Source: an uncultured Oscillibacter sp. (GTDB taxonomy: Bacteria; Bacillota; Clostridia; Oscillospirales; Oscillospiraceae). Taken from it: DNA of 64,000 nt. Shown here piece after piece: positions 56,621 through 64,000 of this stretch (its first letter is position 1; every line of letters starts with the position of its first letter). The stretch is taken from contig NZ_UQXD01000006.1 in NCBI RefSeq assembly GCF_900544955.1, positions 1 to 64,000 on the forward strand, given 5' to 3'. The notes beneath the pieces are model-generated. The model worked only from the letters and a program-made list of their open reading frames with translations. It was not told the origin of the DNA and ran no database searches. The translations under genes and the position numbers were made by a program.

Positions 56621-58030
56621 GTGAAGCTGTTTTGGAAGGTCTTTTGCAGCATGGTCATCGTCACCGCCATGGCCTGCTCCCTGGGGGGCTACGTGCTGAT
56701 CGACCGGCAGTTCCGCTCCTCTCTGGAGCGGGAGGTGGCCGCCCTCTACGAGGAGAACGATATGCTGCGCTATACCCTGGCCCGGGAGCTGGAACTGCGT
56801 TCCGCGGAGGAGCGGGAGGATCTGGCGGCGCTGTTCAGCCGGGTGGAGGTCACCACCGGAAGGGGGACGGTGGCCTTCCGCATCAGCGGCGGTGCGGGGG
56901 AGAGCCTGCTCAGCAAGGGGCTGCTGCCCATGGACGCCGCCCCCCTCACCCGGGGACTTGGGGAGGGCCAGCGGGGGTGGAGGCTGGTTCCCCTGGCCGA
57001 CGGGCGGACGTTTCTCCACGCCGCCAGTCCCCTGGCGCTGGGCGGCGGCACGCTGTATCTGGAAAACGGCCGGGAGGTGAGCGGCCTTTTCACCGCCCGG
57101 CAGGAGCAGTATCAGACCTTTTCCCACCTGATGGCGGGCCTCATCGCCCTGGTGGGGGCGCTGTCCCTGGCCGTCACGTCGGTGATGCTGCGGCCCCTTG
57201 GGCGGCTCTCCGCCGCCACCAGGCGGATGGCCGCCGGGGCGCTGGACCAGCGGGTACCGGTGCGCAGCGACGACGAGCTGGGGCGGCTGTCGGCGGACTT
57301 CAACGCCATGGCCGCCCAGCTGGAGGCCCAGGTCCAGGCGCTGCGGGACGCCGCCCGGCGGCAGGAGGATTTCACGGAGAGCTTTGCCCATGAGATCAAG
57401 ACGCCCCTGACCTCCATCATCGGCTACGCGGACTTGCTGCGCTCCCGCCCCGCCGCGCCGGAGCAGGTCCGGGAGAGCGCCGGCTATATCTTCCGGGAGG
57501 GGCGGCGGATGGAGGCCCTTAGCCGGAAGCTGATGGACCTGATCGTGCTGGAAAAACAGGACTTTGCCCTGCGCCCCGTCCCCATGGACGCCTTTTTGCG
57601 GCGGGTGGGGGGCACCCTGCGGCCCTCGCTGGAGGCCGTGGGCATCCGCCTGACGGTCCGGGCTGCCCCGGGGAAGGTCCCGCTGGAGCCGGACCTGATG
57701 GAGACGGTGTGCCTGAACCTGCTGGACAACGCCCGCAAGGCCATGGACGGCGGCGGGGTCATTGTGCTGGAGGGACTGGCAGAGGGGCCGGGCTACTGCA
57801 TCCGGGTGACGGACAGCGGCAAGGGCATTCCCGCCCCGGAGCTCAGCCGCATCACGGAGGCCTTTTACATGGTGGACAAGTCCCGGGCCCGGGCCCAGGG
57901 CGGCGCCGGGCTGGGGCTTGCGGTGTGCAGCCGGATTGTGGCGCTCCACGGCGGGGAGCTGGAATTTCAGAGCATTGTGGGCCGGGGGACCCGGGTCTGC
58001 GTCCATCTGCGGGGAGGGGAGACGGAATGA
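56621..58030 (+). CDS. Sensor histidine kinase
   Basis: 469 residues. TM1 (residues 4-26), extracytoplasmic loop of ~140 residues, TM2 (about 165-187), HAMP (RPLGRLSAATRRMAAGALDQRV), HisKA with His in ESFAHEIKTPLTSIIGY, HATPase with LLDNARKAMD, DSGKGIPAPE and GAGLGLAVCSRIV. GTG start. VanS-like architecture; signal unknown but the carboxypeptidase downstream suggests the cell wall. Confidence 0.92.
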   Translation: MKLFWKVFCSMVIVTAMACSLGGYVLIDRQFRSSLEREVAALYEENDMLRYTLARELELRSAEEREDLAALFSRVEVTTGRGTVAFRISGGAGESLLSKGLLPMDAAPLTRGLGEGQRGWRLVPLADGRTFLHAASPLALGGGTLYLENGREVSGLFTARQEQYQTFSHLMAGLIALVGALSLAVTSVMLRPLGRLSAATRRMAAGALDQRVPVRSDDELGRLSADFNAMAAQLEAQVQALRDAARRQEDFTESFAHEIKTPLTSIIGYADLLRSRPAAPEQVRESAGYIFREGRRMEALSRKLMDLIVLEKQDFALRPVPMDAFLRRVGGTLRPSLEAVGIRLTVRAAPGKVPLEPDLMETVCLNLLDNARKAMDGGGVIVLEGLAEGPGYCIRVTDSGKGIPAPELSRITEAFYMVDKSRARAQGGAGLGLAVCSRIVALHGGELEFQSIVGRGTRVCVHLRGGETE

Positions 58031-58773
58031 AGAAGTGGAACGCGTGGCTGCTGCCGGTGCTGACGCTGCTGGTGGTGTTCTCGTCGGTGCTTCTGCCCCA
58101 GCGGCTGTCCCTGCTGGGGGACGAGGCGGCGCTGCATACGGTTCACGCCGAGACGCTGACGGCGGACAACAACCTGCCCGTCCGCCCCCCGTCCCTGGAG
58201 GAGCGGATGGCCCTCCTGGCCCGGTGGTATCTGGGGGAGGATCTGTTCGCCGCCTTCCGGAAATCGAAGGAGGAGAGCGCCGATGAGGACGAGGCCCTGG
58301 AGCGGCAGGTCCGTGCGGAGCTGGAGGATCTGGTCCAATGCGGCGCGCTCCCGGCGGCGGCCGTGCCGGACACCCTGCCCGTCCTCCGCGTCCAGCGGCT
58401 GTACCTCTGTACGGCGGACAGCTTCGCCGGGGCGGAATTCCTTCTGGTGAGCGGCCATGAGGGGAAGCGGTACCTCTCCCTGGTGCTGGATGGGGAGAGC
58501 GGTCGGGCGCTGTCCCTGGATTTGTCGATGATGGAGCAGAACTTGACGGAGACGGTCTCGGCGGCACCGGAGGAGTTGGGCGCCGCGTTCTTCCGCCGCC
58601 TGGGACTTTCGGGAAGGCTGGAGGGAACCGGCGGGGAGGAGGCGCTGTTCCGCCTGTCGGACGGCGGTGCGGCGTACTGGGTTTTCCAAAGCGGCCTCAC
58701 AGTGCGCGTGATCCCCTGCGACTGGGCGGAGGAAGGGGACTCGCCGGGCAAGAGCGCGATCTCCGTCACATGA
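58027..58773 (+). CDS. Membrane-anchored protein of unknown function
   Basis: 248 residues, ATG overlapping the kinase stop by 4 bp. One N-terminal hydrophobic helix (AWLLPVLTLLVVFSSVLL) and an extracytoplasmic, acidic domain with two repeats of beta-strand character. No family recognised. Translational coupling suggests it modulates the kinase, as YycH/I-type accessory proteins do for WalK (inference). Confidence 0.75.
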   Translation: MKKWNAWLLPVLTLLVVFSSVLLPQRLSLLGDEAALHTVHAETLTADNNLPVRPPSLEERMALLARWYLGEDLFAAFRKSKEESADEDEALERQVRAELEDLVQCGALPAAAVPDTLPVLRVQRLYLCTADSFAGAEFLLVSGHEGKRYLSLVLDGESGRALSLDLSMMEQNLTETVSAAPEELGAAFFRRLGLSGRLEGTGGEEALFRLSDGGAAYWVFQSGLTVRVIPCDWAEEGDSPGKSAISVT

Positions 58774-58857
58774 TGACACTTTGATACAAAAATGAGGCGT
58801 GTTGGATGGGAAGCAGTGGGAGAATGGGAGGCAGAAACATACAAAGGAGCGATGCAT

Positions 58858-59769
58858 ATGACCAGTTTTTCTGAACGGATTCTTCCCCTGCCCGATCCGA
58901 TGCCGCCGGTGGGACGGGCCGTCCCGCCTGCCCGCAGGGCCGCCCGGCGGCGCAGGCGCCGCGTGTCCCTGGCGGTGTCCGCCCTGACGGGGGTCTTTCT
59001 CTTCGGCGGCGGTTTCCTGCTGGGCCGGGCCGCCGCGGTCCAGACGGTGGACGGCCTCCCCGGGGAGGACGCGCCGCCGGTGGTGAGCCTCTCCCTCCGG
59101 GAACCGGTCCGGATGCCGGAGGAGCCCGTGACCGCCGCCCCGGCAGCCAGCTCCGCCCCGACAACCGGCCCCGCCCCGGCCGGGGAGCCGGAGACGGCGG
59201 ATGACGGCGCGGACTGGGAGCTGCTGCTGGTCAACGGGGAGCACCCGCTGGCGGAGGACTTCGCCGTTCCGGAGCTGAAGCAGCTGAAAAACGGACATGC
59301 CATCGACAGCCGGGCCTACCCCGCCCTCCAGGAGATGATGGACGCCGCCCGGGCGGCGGGCTGTCAGCCGTTGATCTGCTCCTCCTTCCGCACCTGGGAC
59401 AAGCAGGCGTCGCTGTTTGAGCGGAAGGTCCGCTTTTATCAGAATCAGGGCTATGGCCGGGAGGAGGCGGAGCGCCAGGCCGCCGTCTGGGTGGCCCGGC
59501 CCGGCACCAGCGAGCACCAGGCGGGACTGGCGGTGGATATTGTGGACGTCTCCTACCAGCTGCTGGACGAGGGGCAGGAGGAGACTCCGGCGCAGAAATG
59601 GTTGATGGCCCACTGCGCGGAGTACGGCTTCATCCTCCGCTACCCCACGGAGAAGAGCGACTTGACCGGCGTGGGCTACGAGCCCTGGCATTACCGCTAC
59701 GTGGGCCGGGATGCCGCCCGGGAGATCACGGAGCAGGGGCTCTGCCTGGAGGAGTACTTGGCGGGATAA
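58858..59769 (+). CDS. VanY-like D-alanyl-D-alanine carboxypeptidase (M15B)
   Basis: 303 residues. Cytosolic N-terminus with a long basic run (RRAARRRRRR), one membrane helix (about 44-64), a Pro/Ala-rich linker, and the peptidase domain: SSFRTWDKQ, zinc motif PGTSEHQAGLAVDIVD (SxHxxGxAxD) and EPWHYRYVG with the third zinc His. Trims D-Ala from peptidoglycan stems. AAAGGAG before ATG 58858. It closes the RR-HK-unknown-VanY string; no vanHAX genes here. Confidence 0.9.
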   Translation: MTSFSERILPLPDPMPPVGRAVPPARRAARRRRRRVSLAVSALTGVFLFGGGFLLGRAAAVQTVDGLPGEDAPPVVSLSLREPVRMPEEPVTAAPAASSAPTTGPAPAGEPETADDGADWELLLVNGEHPLAEDFAVPELKQLKNGHAIDSRAYPALQEMMDAARAAGCQPLICSSFRTWDKQASLFERKVRFYQNQGYGREEAERQAAVWVARPGTSEHQAGLAVDIVDVSYQLLDEGQEETPAQKWLMAHCAEYGFILRYPTEKSDLTGVGYEPWHYRYVGRDAAREITEQGLCLEEYLAG

Positions 59770-59937
59770 CGCGCCGCGAGGACCCGAACTGCCCGGAGAA
59801 AGGCATCTGAGACCCCCGGAGGGCGGGAGCGCCGCAGGAAGGCGGGATATTTCCTCAGAGGTCGGGACATCCGTGAAAGGACCTGGCACAGGCATAGCGG
59901 GAGCGCTGGCGGCTTCCGGCCGGAGCTCCAGACGCAT

Positions 59938-59972
59938 GACGGCGGCAGTATGTCACACATACTGCCGCCGTC
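59938..59972. terminator. Bidirectional terminator-like hairpin
   Basis: GACGGCGGCAGTATGT/ACATACTGCCGCCGTC stem with 2-base loop, between the converging VanY and ATPase genes. Confidence 0.7.
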
Positions 59973-60021
59973 ATAATGCTTATATGAATTCGTCTAAGTA
60001 GATAAAGAATGCATAGGTGTA

Positions 60022-61281
60022 CTACCTTGCCCATTTTAAAAAGAAGGCGAAAAATGGGTCGGTTATTGTAATGATATCGTTATCTTTTTGCCAATCAATT
60101 ACTTTGGTTGAAGAAGTATCTGTGTATGAAATCTGCGCAATTTTATCAAGAACGCGTGAGACTTCGTGCTTTTGGGGAGGCTGATCAATCATGATGTTTT
60201 TGATGTTTGCGCGCAACGTATCATAGGGCATACTCTCTACCCCGGGTTGAAGTGATTTTAACGCATTCATTACCACACCGTATATATCCGTTGTGGTACC
60301 GTCTATGAGCCGCCGAGATATTCTGTCCGTTCTTGCCCGTGGCCCACGTTTTAATTTTTCAAACATGGATCGACCGCTATGTTCGGCGATTTCCGCAAAA
60401 ATATCGGTAACATCAATGTTTTCGGAAATATATTGAATTTCCTTGCTGCTCTCTTGAATTTCAGAATTTACACACAATGCTTTGCAAAATTCCTGCATTA
60501 AAAAAGGACTTCCATATGCAGCATGGGTCAGCTTATCAATGAGAGACTTTTTTACCTGAACATTGAGCACCTTAAAGCCGGTAACCGCGATTTCGGCCAA
60601 TTCGTCTTCTTCCCAGATTGGCATTTCAATATTTTCAATTCGACCTGTCATTTCGCGTTCCACTTCTATTGCGTCATATTTTCGATTTGGAATAGCAATA
60701 AAAATGGCGGGAAGTCCGTGCATGATTGGCGCTTTTAAAGCGCGGACAATGCTCTTTTGAGTAGGTTTCTCAATATAGTGAAAATCATCTACAACAAGTG
60801 GGATTAAACTAGTTCTTAATGCGCTGATTGCTACAGTTTTAGCACTTACACTTCTGCCATTCAAATAACCACTTGTTAAACTGGTATCAGATTTGCCGCT
60901 TACACGTACCCCGCCTTTTGCGACAAGGACGTTGCCATCCAAAGACAAATTGCTCTCAATTCCAGAACTATTGCTGTCGCTCTCCGTACGCTCAAACGAA
61001 GTAAATAAATCGAGCTTATCAACAATTAACTCCCAAAAACTATTTTCGTCAGTGATCATACCACCGTCAATCCAGATGGCTGATTCTTGCGGAAATATTT
61101 TGTCTACAAGGACGGTTTTTCCCGACTTGGTAGGCCCGGTAATCACCATGAGTTTGGTTAAATTATCTTTTGCCATGCATACACGATTTTCGAGTCCATA
61201 TTCTTCTCGCGCCACATACGTTATTTTAGGAAAACCACCGGGAACAAACACATGAGAAGCACTGATTTTTTGATTTTTCAT
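60022..61281 (-). CDS. Orphan AAA-type ATPase, AT-rich
   Basis: 419 residues. N-terminal recruitment segment (SHVFVPGGFPKITYVAREEY), Walker A GPTKSGKTVL near residue 50, Walker B LIPLVVDDFHYIEKPTQ near 155, then a sensor/winged-helix-like C-terminus ending ITDPFFAFFLKWAR. STAND/TniB-like NTPases have this plan. Much lower GC than neighbours; no partner gene adjacent. It lies directly after tRNA-Ala. ATG 61281 has AGAGGA seven bases upstream. Could be a defence or regulatory ATPase; no evidence decides. Confidence 0.75.
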   Translation of the reverse strand: MKNQKISASHVFVPGGFPKITYVAREEYGLENRVCMAKDNLTKLMVITGPTKSGKTVLVDKIFPQESAIWIDGGMITDENSFWELIVDKLDLFTSFERTESDSNSSGIESNLSLDGNVLVAKGGVRVSGKSDTSLTSGYLNGRSVSAKTVAISALRTSLIPLVVDDFHYIEKPTQKSIVRALKAPIMHGLPAIFIAIPNRKYDAIEVEREMTGRIENIEMPIWEEDELAEIAVTGFKVLNVQVKKSLIDKLTHAAYGSPFLMQEFCKALCVNSEIQESSKEIQYISENIDVTDIFAEIAEHSGRSMFEKLKRGPRARTDRISRRLIDGTTTDIYGVVMNALKSLQPGVESMPYDTLRANIKNIMIDQPPQKHEVSRVLDKIAQISYTDTSSTKVIDWQKDNDIITITDPFFAFFLKWAR

Positions 61282-61300
61282 CATAGTTCCTCTTGATACA

Positions 61301-61326
61301 ATGTTATCCGACATAGTTATGTTATC
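61301..61326. promoter_or_regulatory. ATGTTATC repeats upstream of the ATPase
   Basis: ATGTTATC at 61301-61308 and 61319-61326, 18 bp apart, flanking ACATAGTTATGT. Operator-like. Confidence 0.4.
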
Positions 61327-61446
61327 ACATCACAAGGAAGAAAACAATCTGTCTGCCAATTTTTCCTAAACTTATGAAAGAGACGCTTCACCGACGCAAT
61401 ACCAGGGCAGGCCATCGCTTTGTTGTGCAATGCAATTTTGTACCAA

Positions 61447-61495
61447 TAAACAATAAATCCGAACCCGTCCTAATTTGGAACAGGTTCGGATTTAT
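61447..61495 (-). terminator. Terminator after tRNA-Ala
   Basis: ATAAATCCGAAC/GTTCGGATTTAT arms with an imperfect inner helix, followed on the minus strand by TTTATTGTTTATT. Confidence 0.7.
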
Positions 61496-61502
61496 CAAAA
61501 TT

Positions 61503-61578
61503 TGGTGGAGATATGCGGGATCGAACCGCAGACCTCTTGACTGCCAGTCAAGCGCTCTCCCAGCTGAGCTATACCCCC
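61503..61578 (-). tRNA. tRNA-Ala (GGC)
   Basis: 76 bases including encoded CCA. Minus strand GGGGGTATAGCTCAGCTGGG is the acceptor and D-arm; the anticodon arm reads CTTGA-CTGGCAG-TCAAG (anticodon GGC, alanine), followed by TCTGCGGTTCGATCCCGCA T-arm and TATCTCCACCA. Confidence 0.93.
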
Positions 61579-61713
61579 GAGCTGTTCGGCATCGCGCCGG
61601 AACAGTTGATAGTATAACAGGGAATGGCGCTGCTGTCAACAGGGAAATTCTGATTTTTCGGGAATTTTGGAGAAATCGGGACCATTCGGGGAGAAAGGGC
61701 CTGCGGTGGGGCG

Positions 61714-62133
61714 TCAGTCGTCGAAATACTTGGCGATGTGCCTGCCCACGGTGCACAGCTCGCCGCTTTCGTTCAGCAGCTCCACCTTTGCAACGGTCTT
61801 CATGGCCTCCTCGTCTTTGCTCTCGATGGTATAGCGCACCGTGATGGTGTCGCCGAGGAAGACCGGTTTGATGAAGCGGATGCGGTCGTACCCGGCGGAG
61901 ACGGCCCGCATGCTCTGGGCGCCCAGCGCCACGGAGGAGGCGGCGGACATGAAGCCGATGCCCAGCGCCCCGTGCATGATCCGCTGGCCGTAGACGGACT
62001 GCTTCATATACTGCTCGTTGACGTGGTTGGGGTGAAAGTCCCCGGTGATGCCGGCAAAGAGGTACACGTCGCTCTCGCTGACCGTCTTGCTATACGTAAA
62101 GGAGTCGCCGATGTTCAACTGTAGTTTGCTCAT
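61714..62133 (-). CDS. MaoC-family hydratase (paralogue B)
   Basis: 139 residues, hot-dog fold: FAGITGDFHPNHVNEQYM and YGQRIMHGALGIGFMSA carry the Asp/His pair of R-specific hydratases. More distant from the two MSIYLDEY paralogues. GGAGGCT before ATG. Last gene of the minus-strand CoA cluster, 55 bp after the aldo/keto reductase. Confidence 0.9.
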   Translation of the reverse strand: MSKLQLNIGDSFTYSKTVSESDVYLFAGITGDFHPNHVNEQYMKQSVYGQRIMHGALGIGFMSAASSVALGAQSMRAVSAGYDRIRFIKPVFLGDTITVRYTIESKDEEAMKTVAKVELLNESGELCTVGRHIAKYFDD

Positions 62134-62188
62134 AGAGAGCCTCCATTTTCCATTTGTATTTCCCCTGAGAGGGGGACCGCGGCGGAGG

Positions 62189-63181
62189 TCAGAAAAACCG
62201 GCCGCCGTCTCCGACCCACAGATCGGCGTTGTCGCCCATCGCCGCCTTCAGGGCCTCCGACGCCCCCTCGATCTCATCCATCAGACCGCCGGGGACCTCC
62301 CGCTCGTAGGCGGCGATGTTCTGCTGCATCTGCTGCGGGGAGCGGGCGCCCACCAGAATGCTTTTGACGCACTGGCGACGTTTGAGGAAGTTCATGGCGA
62401 TTTCCGCGGGGGTGAAGCCGTTTTTTTCGCAAAGAGATGCCAAAATATCGAGAAAGGCGAAGATTTCCCGCTCAAAGCCCGGGTCGCTGTGGCGGCCCTG
62501 TCCCCACGCGCTGCTGTAAAAGCGGGTCTCCCGGCGGCTGAGGGGGACGTCCTCCACGCGGCGGAACTTCCCGGTCAAAAGCCCCTGGGCCAGCGGGGAG
62601 TAAGCCCACACGGAAATCCCCATGCGCTCGGTGGCGGGGATGATCCGCTTTTCCGCCACCCGCCAGAGCAGGGAGTAGGGGAGCTGGTTCATGGCCACGT
62701 CATAGGACGTCTTCAGAGACTGCACGCAGGTCTCCCCGGCGTTGCAGATGCCGCTGGCCCGGATTTTCCCCGCCTGCTTCAGCGTCTCGAAGGCGTCGTA
62801 GGTCTCCTCCAGCGGGATGTCGGGGCTGGGCCAGTGGACCTGGTAGAGGTCGATATAGTCCGTTTGCAGGCGGCGCAGGCTGGCCTCACAGTGGGCGATG
62901 ACGTCCTGGCGGCGCAGCGCGTCCGTGTAGACCTTGGTGGCCAGCACGGCGTCGGACCGGCGGCCCTTCAGTGCCTCGCCCACCACCTCCTCGGACTTCC
63001 CGTCGCCGTACCGCTCCGCGGTGTCCACGAGATTGACGCCGTGCTCCAGCGCGTAGTGGACGGTGCGGACGGCGGCCTGGTCGTCGCTGCCGCCCCAGAG
63101 CTTGCCGCCTGCGAAGGCCCAGGTGCCCAGGGACAAGCCGGAGACCAGAAGGCCGCTCTTTCCAAGGGTGCTCCTCTCCAT
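62189..63181 (-). CDS. Aldo/keto reductase
   Basis: 330 residues, full AKR barrel. Catalytic residues: Asp in LVDTAERYGDGKSEE, Tyr in the same segment, Lys in VLATKVY and His in YQVHWPS. C-terminal NADPH segment VGARSPQQMQQNI. Reduces an aldehyde or ketone with NAD(P)H. Flanked by two MaoC genes and a CoA-transferase, so probably acts in the same pathway. Confidence 0.92.
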   Translation of the reverse strand: MERSTLGKSGLLVSGLSLGTWAFAGGKLWGGSDDQAAVRTVHYALEHGVNLVDTAERYGDGKSEEVVGEALKGRRSDAVLATKVYTDALRRQDVIAHCEASLRRLQTDYIDLYQVHWPSPDIPLEETYDAFETLKQAGKIRASGICNAGETCVQSLKTSYDVAMNQLPYSLLWRVAEKRIIPATERMGISVWAYSPLAQGLLTGKFRRVEDVPLSRRETRFYSSAWGQGRHSDPGFEREIFAFLDILASLCEKNGFTPAEIAMNFLKRRQCVKSILVGARSPQQMQQNIAAYEREVPGGLMDEIEGASEALKAAMGDNADLWVGDGGRFF

Positions 63182-63192
63182 GGCCGCTCCCG

Positions 63193-63660
63193 TCAGCCGC
63201 CGCAGGGCGCCGCCGGCCGGTGGGCGTGCATCATCAAAACCTTTACGCCGGTCTGGCAGACGGCGCCGTTTTGGTTGAGGAGCTGGAAGGCCAGCTTCAA
63301 CACGCCCCGGTCGGGCTTGCTCTTGCTGGGGCGGATTTCCGTCACGGTGACGTTGCAGTGAATGGTGTCCCCGAAGAAGACGGGGGCTTTGAACTGCCAG
63401 TCCTCCACGCCCAAAAAGGCGATGCAGGAATCCCGCAGGAGGTCCAACTGGAACAGCAGCCCGTGGGCCATGGACAGTCCCAGAAGGCCGTGGACCAGGC
63501 GCTGGCCGAACTCGCCTTGCTCCATGCGCACCTTGTTGAAGTGGTTGGGGTGGAGGTCTCCGGTCAGGCAGCCGAACATCACCACGTCGGCCTCCGTAAT
63601 GGTGCGGGCCGGGGTGACAAACTCTTGGCCCAGGGTGTACTCATCCAAATAAATTGACAT
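63193..63660 (-). CDS. MaoC-family hydratase (paralogue C)
   Basis: 155 residues. Close relative of the protein at 46805-47269: shared MSIYLDEYTLGQEF, FGCLTGDLHPNHF, GLLGLSMAHGLLFQLDLLRDS and RPSKSKPDRGVLKL. Hydratase for a CoA thioester. GAGGGAG before ATG; 18 bp after the CoA-transferase gene. Confidence 0.9.
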   Translation of the reverse strand: MSIYLDEYTLGQEFVTPARTITEADVVMFGCLTGDLHPNHFNKVRMEQGEFGQRLVHGLLGLSMAHGLLFQLDLLRDSCIAFLGVEDWQFKAPVFFGDTIHCNVTVTEIRPSKSKPDRGVLKLAFQLLNQNGAVCQTGVKVLMMHAHRPAAPCGG

Positions 63661-63678
63661 AATCGGTCTCCCTCTGTT

Positions 63679-64000
63679 TCAAATGAAGAGACTGGCGGCC
63701 ATGGGCCTGCAGTCCGGGTCTACGGTGATTTCAAACGGGATGTGGGACAGGATGTCCCGTTCCAGGTCCAGGCCCTCGGCGTATTCCGTCAGGTGCAGCC
63801 CGTCGTCCAATGCGCGGAAGACGGCGCGCTCGGTGATGAAGAGGATGGACTGGCCCTTGTTGCGGGCGTTCTGGCCGTTCAGTGTGATCTGCTCCACCTC
63901 CGGGACCAGCTTGAAGAACTTGCCTTCCCGGCGGATGTGCAGGCGCCCGCCGGAGACCTCCACCTCCGCGCCGCCGGAGGAGAAGGTGCCGCAGAACACC
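63679..64000 (-). CDS. Family I CoA-transferase, C-terminal end (partial)
   Basis: The visible ~107 residues (FCGTFSSGGAEVEVSGGRLHI, FFKLVPEVEQITLNG, GQSILFITERAVFRAL, GLDLERDILSHIPF) match the C-terminal end of fused acyl-CoA:acetate/3-ketoacid CoA-transferases (YdiF/Pct type). The gene runs off the right edge of the window, so the catalytic glutamate is not seen. First visible gene of the MaoC-AKR-MaoC cluster on this strand. Confidence 0.85.
   Translation of the reverse strand, partial: VFCGTFSSGGAEVEVSGGRLHIRREGKFFKLVPEVEQITLNGQNARNKGQSILFITERAVFRALDDGLHLTEYAEGLDLERDILSHIPFEITVDPDCRPMAASLFI

Noticed and set aside
59770..60021. Possible riboswitch-like pattern after the VanY gene
   Set aside because: Some purine-rich and hairpin segments resemble aptamer pieces, but no class fits and the neighbouring genes are oriented the wrong way.
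61503..61578. tRNA-Ala as attachment site for the ATPase gene
   Set aside because: No repeat of the tRNA 3' end was seen on the other side of the gene, and there is no integrase.

Overview
The window looks like a chromosomal segment from a high-GC, Gram-positive gut Clostridia of the Oscillospiraceae type (Flavonifractor or Pseudoflavonifractor-like; this is inference). Supporting features are strong AGGAGG ribosome binding sites with many GTG/TTG starts, a WalRK cell-wall two-component operon, a split transketolase, an FMN riboswitch on a RibU-type ECF transporter, TRAP uptake, and clostridial mobile-element genes. Coding regions are mostly very GC-rich, so long open frames on the opposite strand are common and were ignored.

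Layout. 1-95: end of an rRNA operon (3' end of 5S rRNA and its terminator). 0.1-13.5 kb: housekeeping genes, namely a RibD/DHFR-like reductase, glyA, 5-formyl-THF cyclo-ligase with dinB, FMN-riboswitch-controlled ribU, an XRE regulator, a YpsA-like SLOG protein, split transketolase, a MATE pump, a small Cys-rich protein, an aminotransferase with a radical SAM protein, and a YitT membrane protein. 13.8-19.5 kb: a pyrimidine operon pyrC-K-D-F-E-B-I from one strong promoter. 19.6-21.6 kb: superoxide dismutase, a multiply frameshifted radA fragment, and a NifX-like/DUF134 pair under a palindromic promoter. 21.8-32.1 kb: phosphohexomutase, DUF2007, rlmH, a WalJ-like MBL protein, murA, and the nudix-walR-walK-yycH-yycI operon. 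32.3-35.0 kb: smpB, a small membrane protein, cyclophilin, an SDR and tmRNA (ssrA), so both halves of the trans-translation system lie together.

35.05-40.9 kb: a mobilizable element directly abutting the tmRNA 3' end: MobV relaxase with a previously uncalled 56-codon gene, a sigma-like HTH protein, two AT-richer cargo genes, a structured non-coding stretch, an XRE regulator under a consensus promoter, and a large serine recombinase. The last 8 bases of the tmRNA recur inside the recombinase 3' region, a candidate attachment repeat.

41.1-51.3 kb: a same-strand catabolic cluster bracketed by two IclR regulators: TRAP transporter (P, S, L), MaoC hydratase, class III CoA-transferase, fumarate-reductase-like flavoprotein, crotonase and Gfo/Idh oxidoreductase. 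It reads as uptake, CoA activation, hydration/dehydration and redox conversion of an unidentified carboxylic acid. A partner cluster at 61.7-64.0 kb (another MaoC, aldo/keto reductase, a close MaoC paralogue, and the end of a family I CoA-transferase) runs off the window. This pair of clusters is the best candidate for undescribed biology here.

51.8-59.8 kb: a membrane GDPD, a tiny acidic protein, YaaA, an alpha/beta hydrolase, and a two-component system followed by a membrane-anchored unknown and a VanY-like carboxypeptidase. 60.0-61.6 kb: an AT-rich orphan AAA ATPase just downstream of tRNA-Ala(GGC), apparently horizontally acquired.
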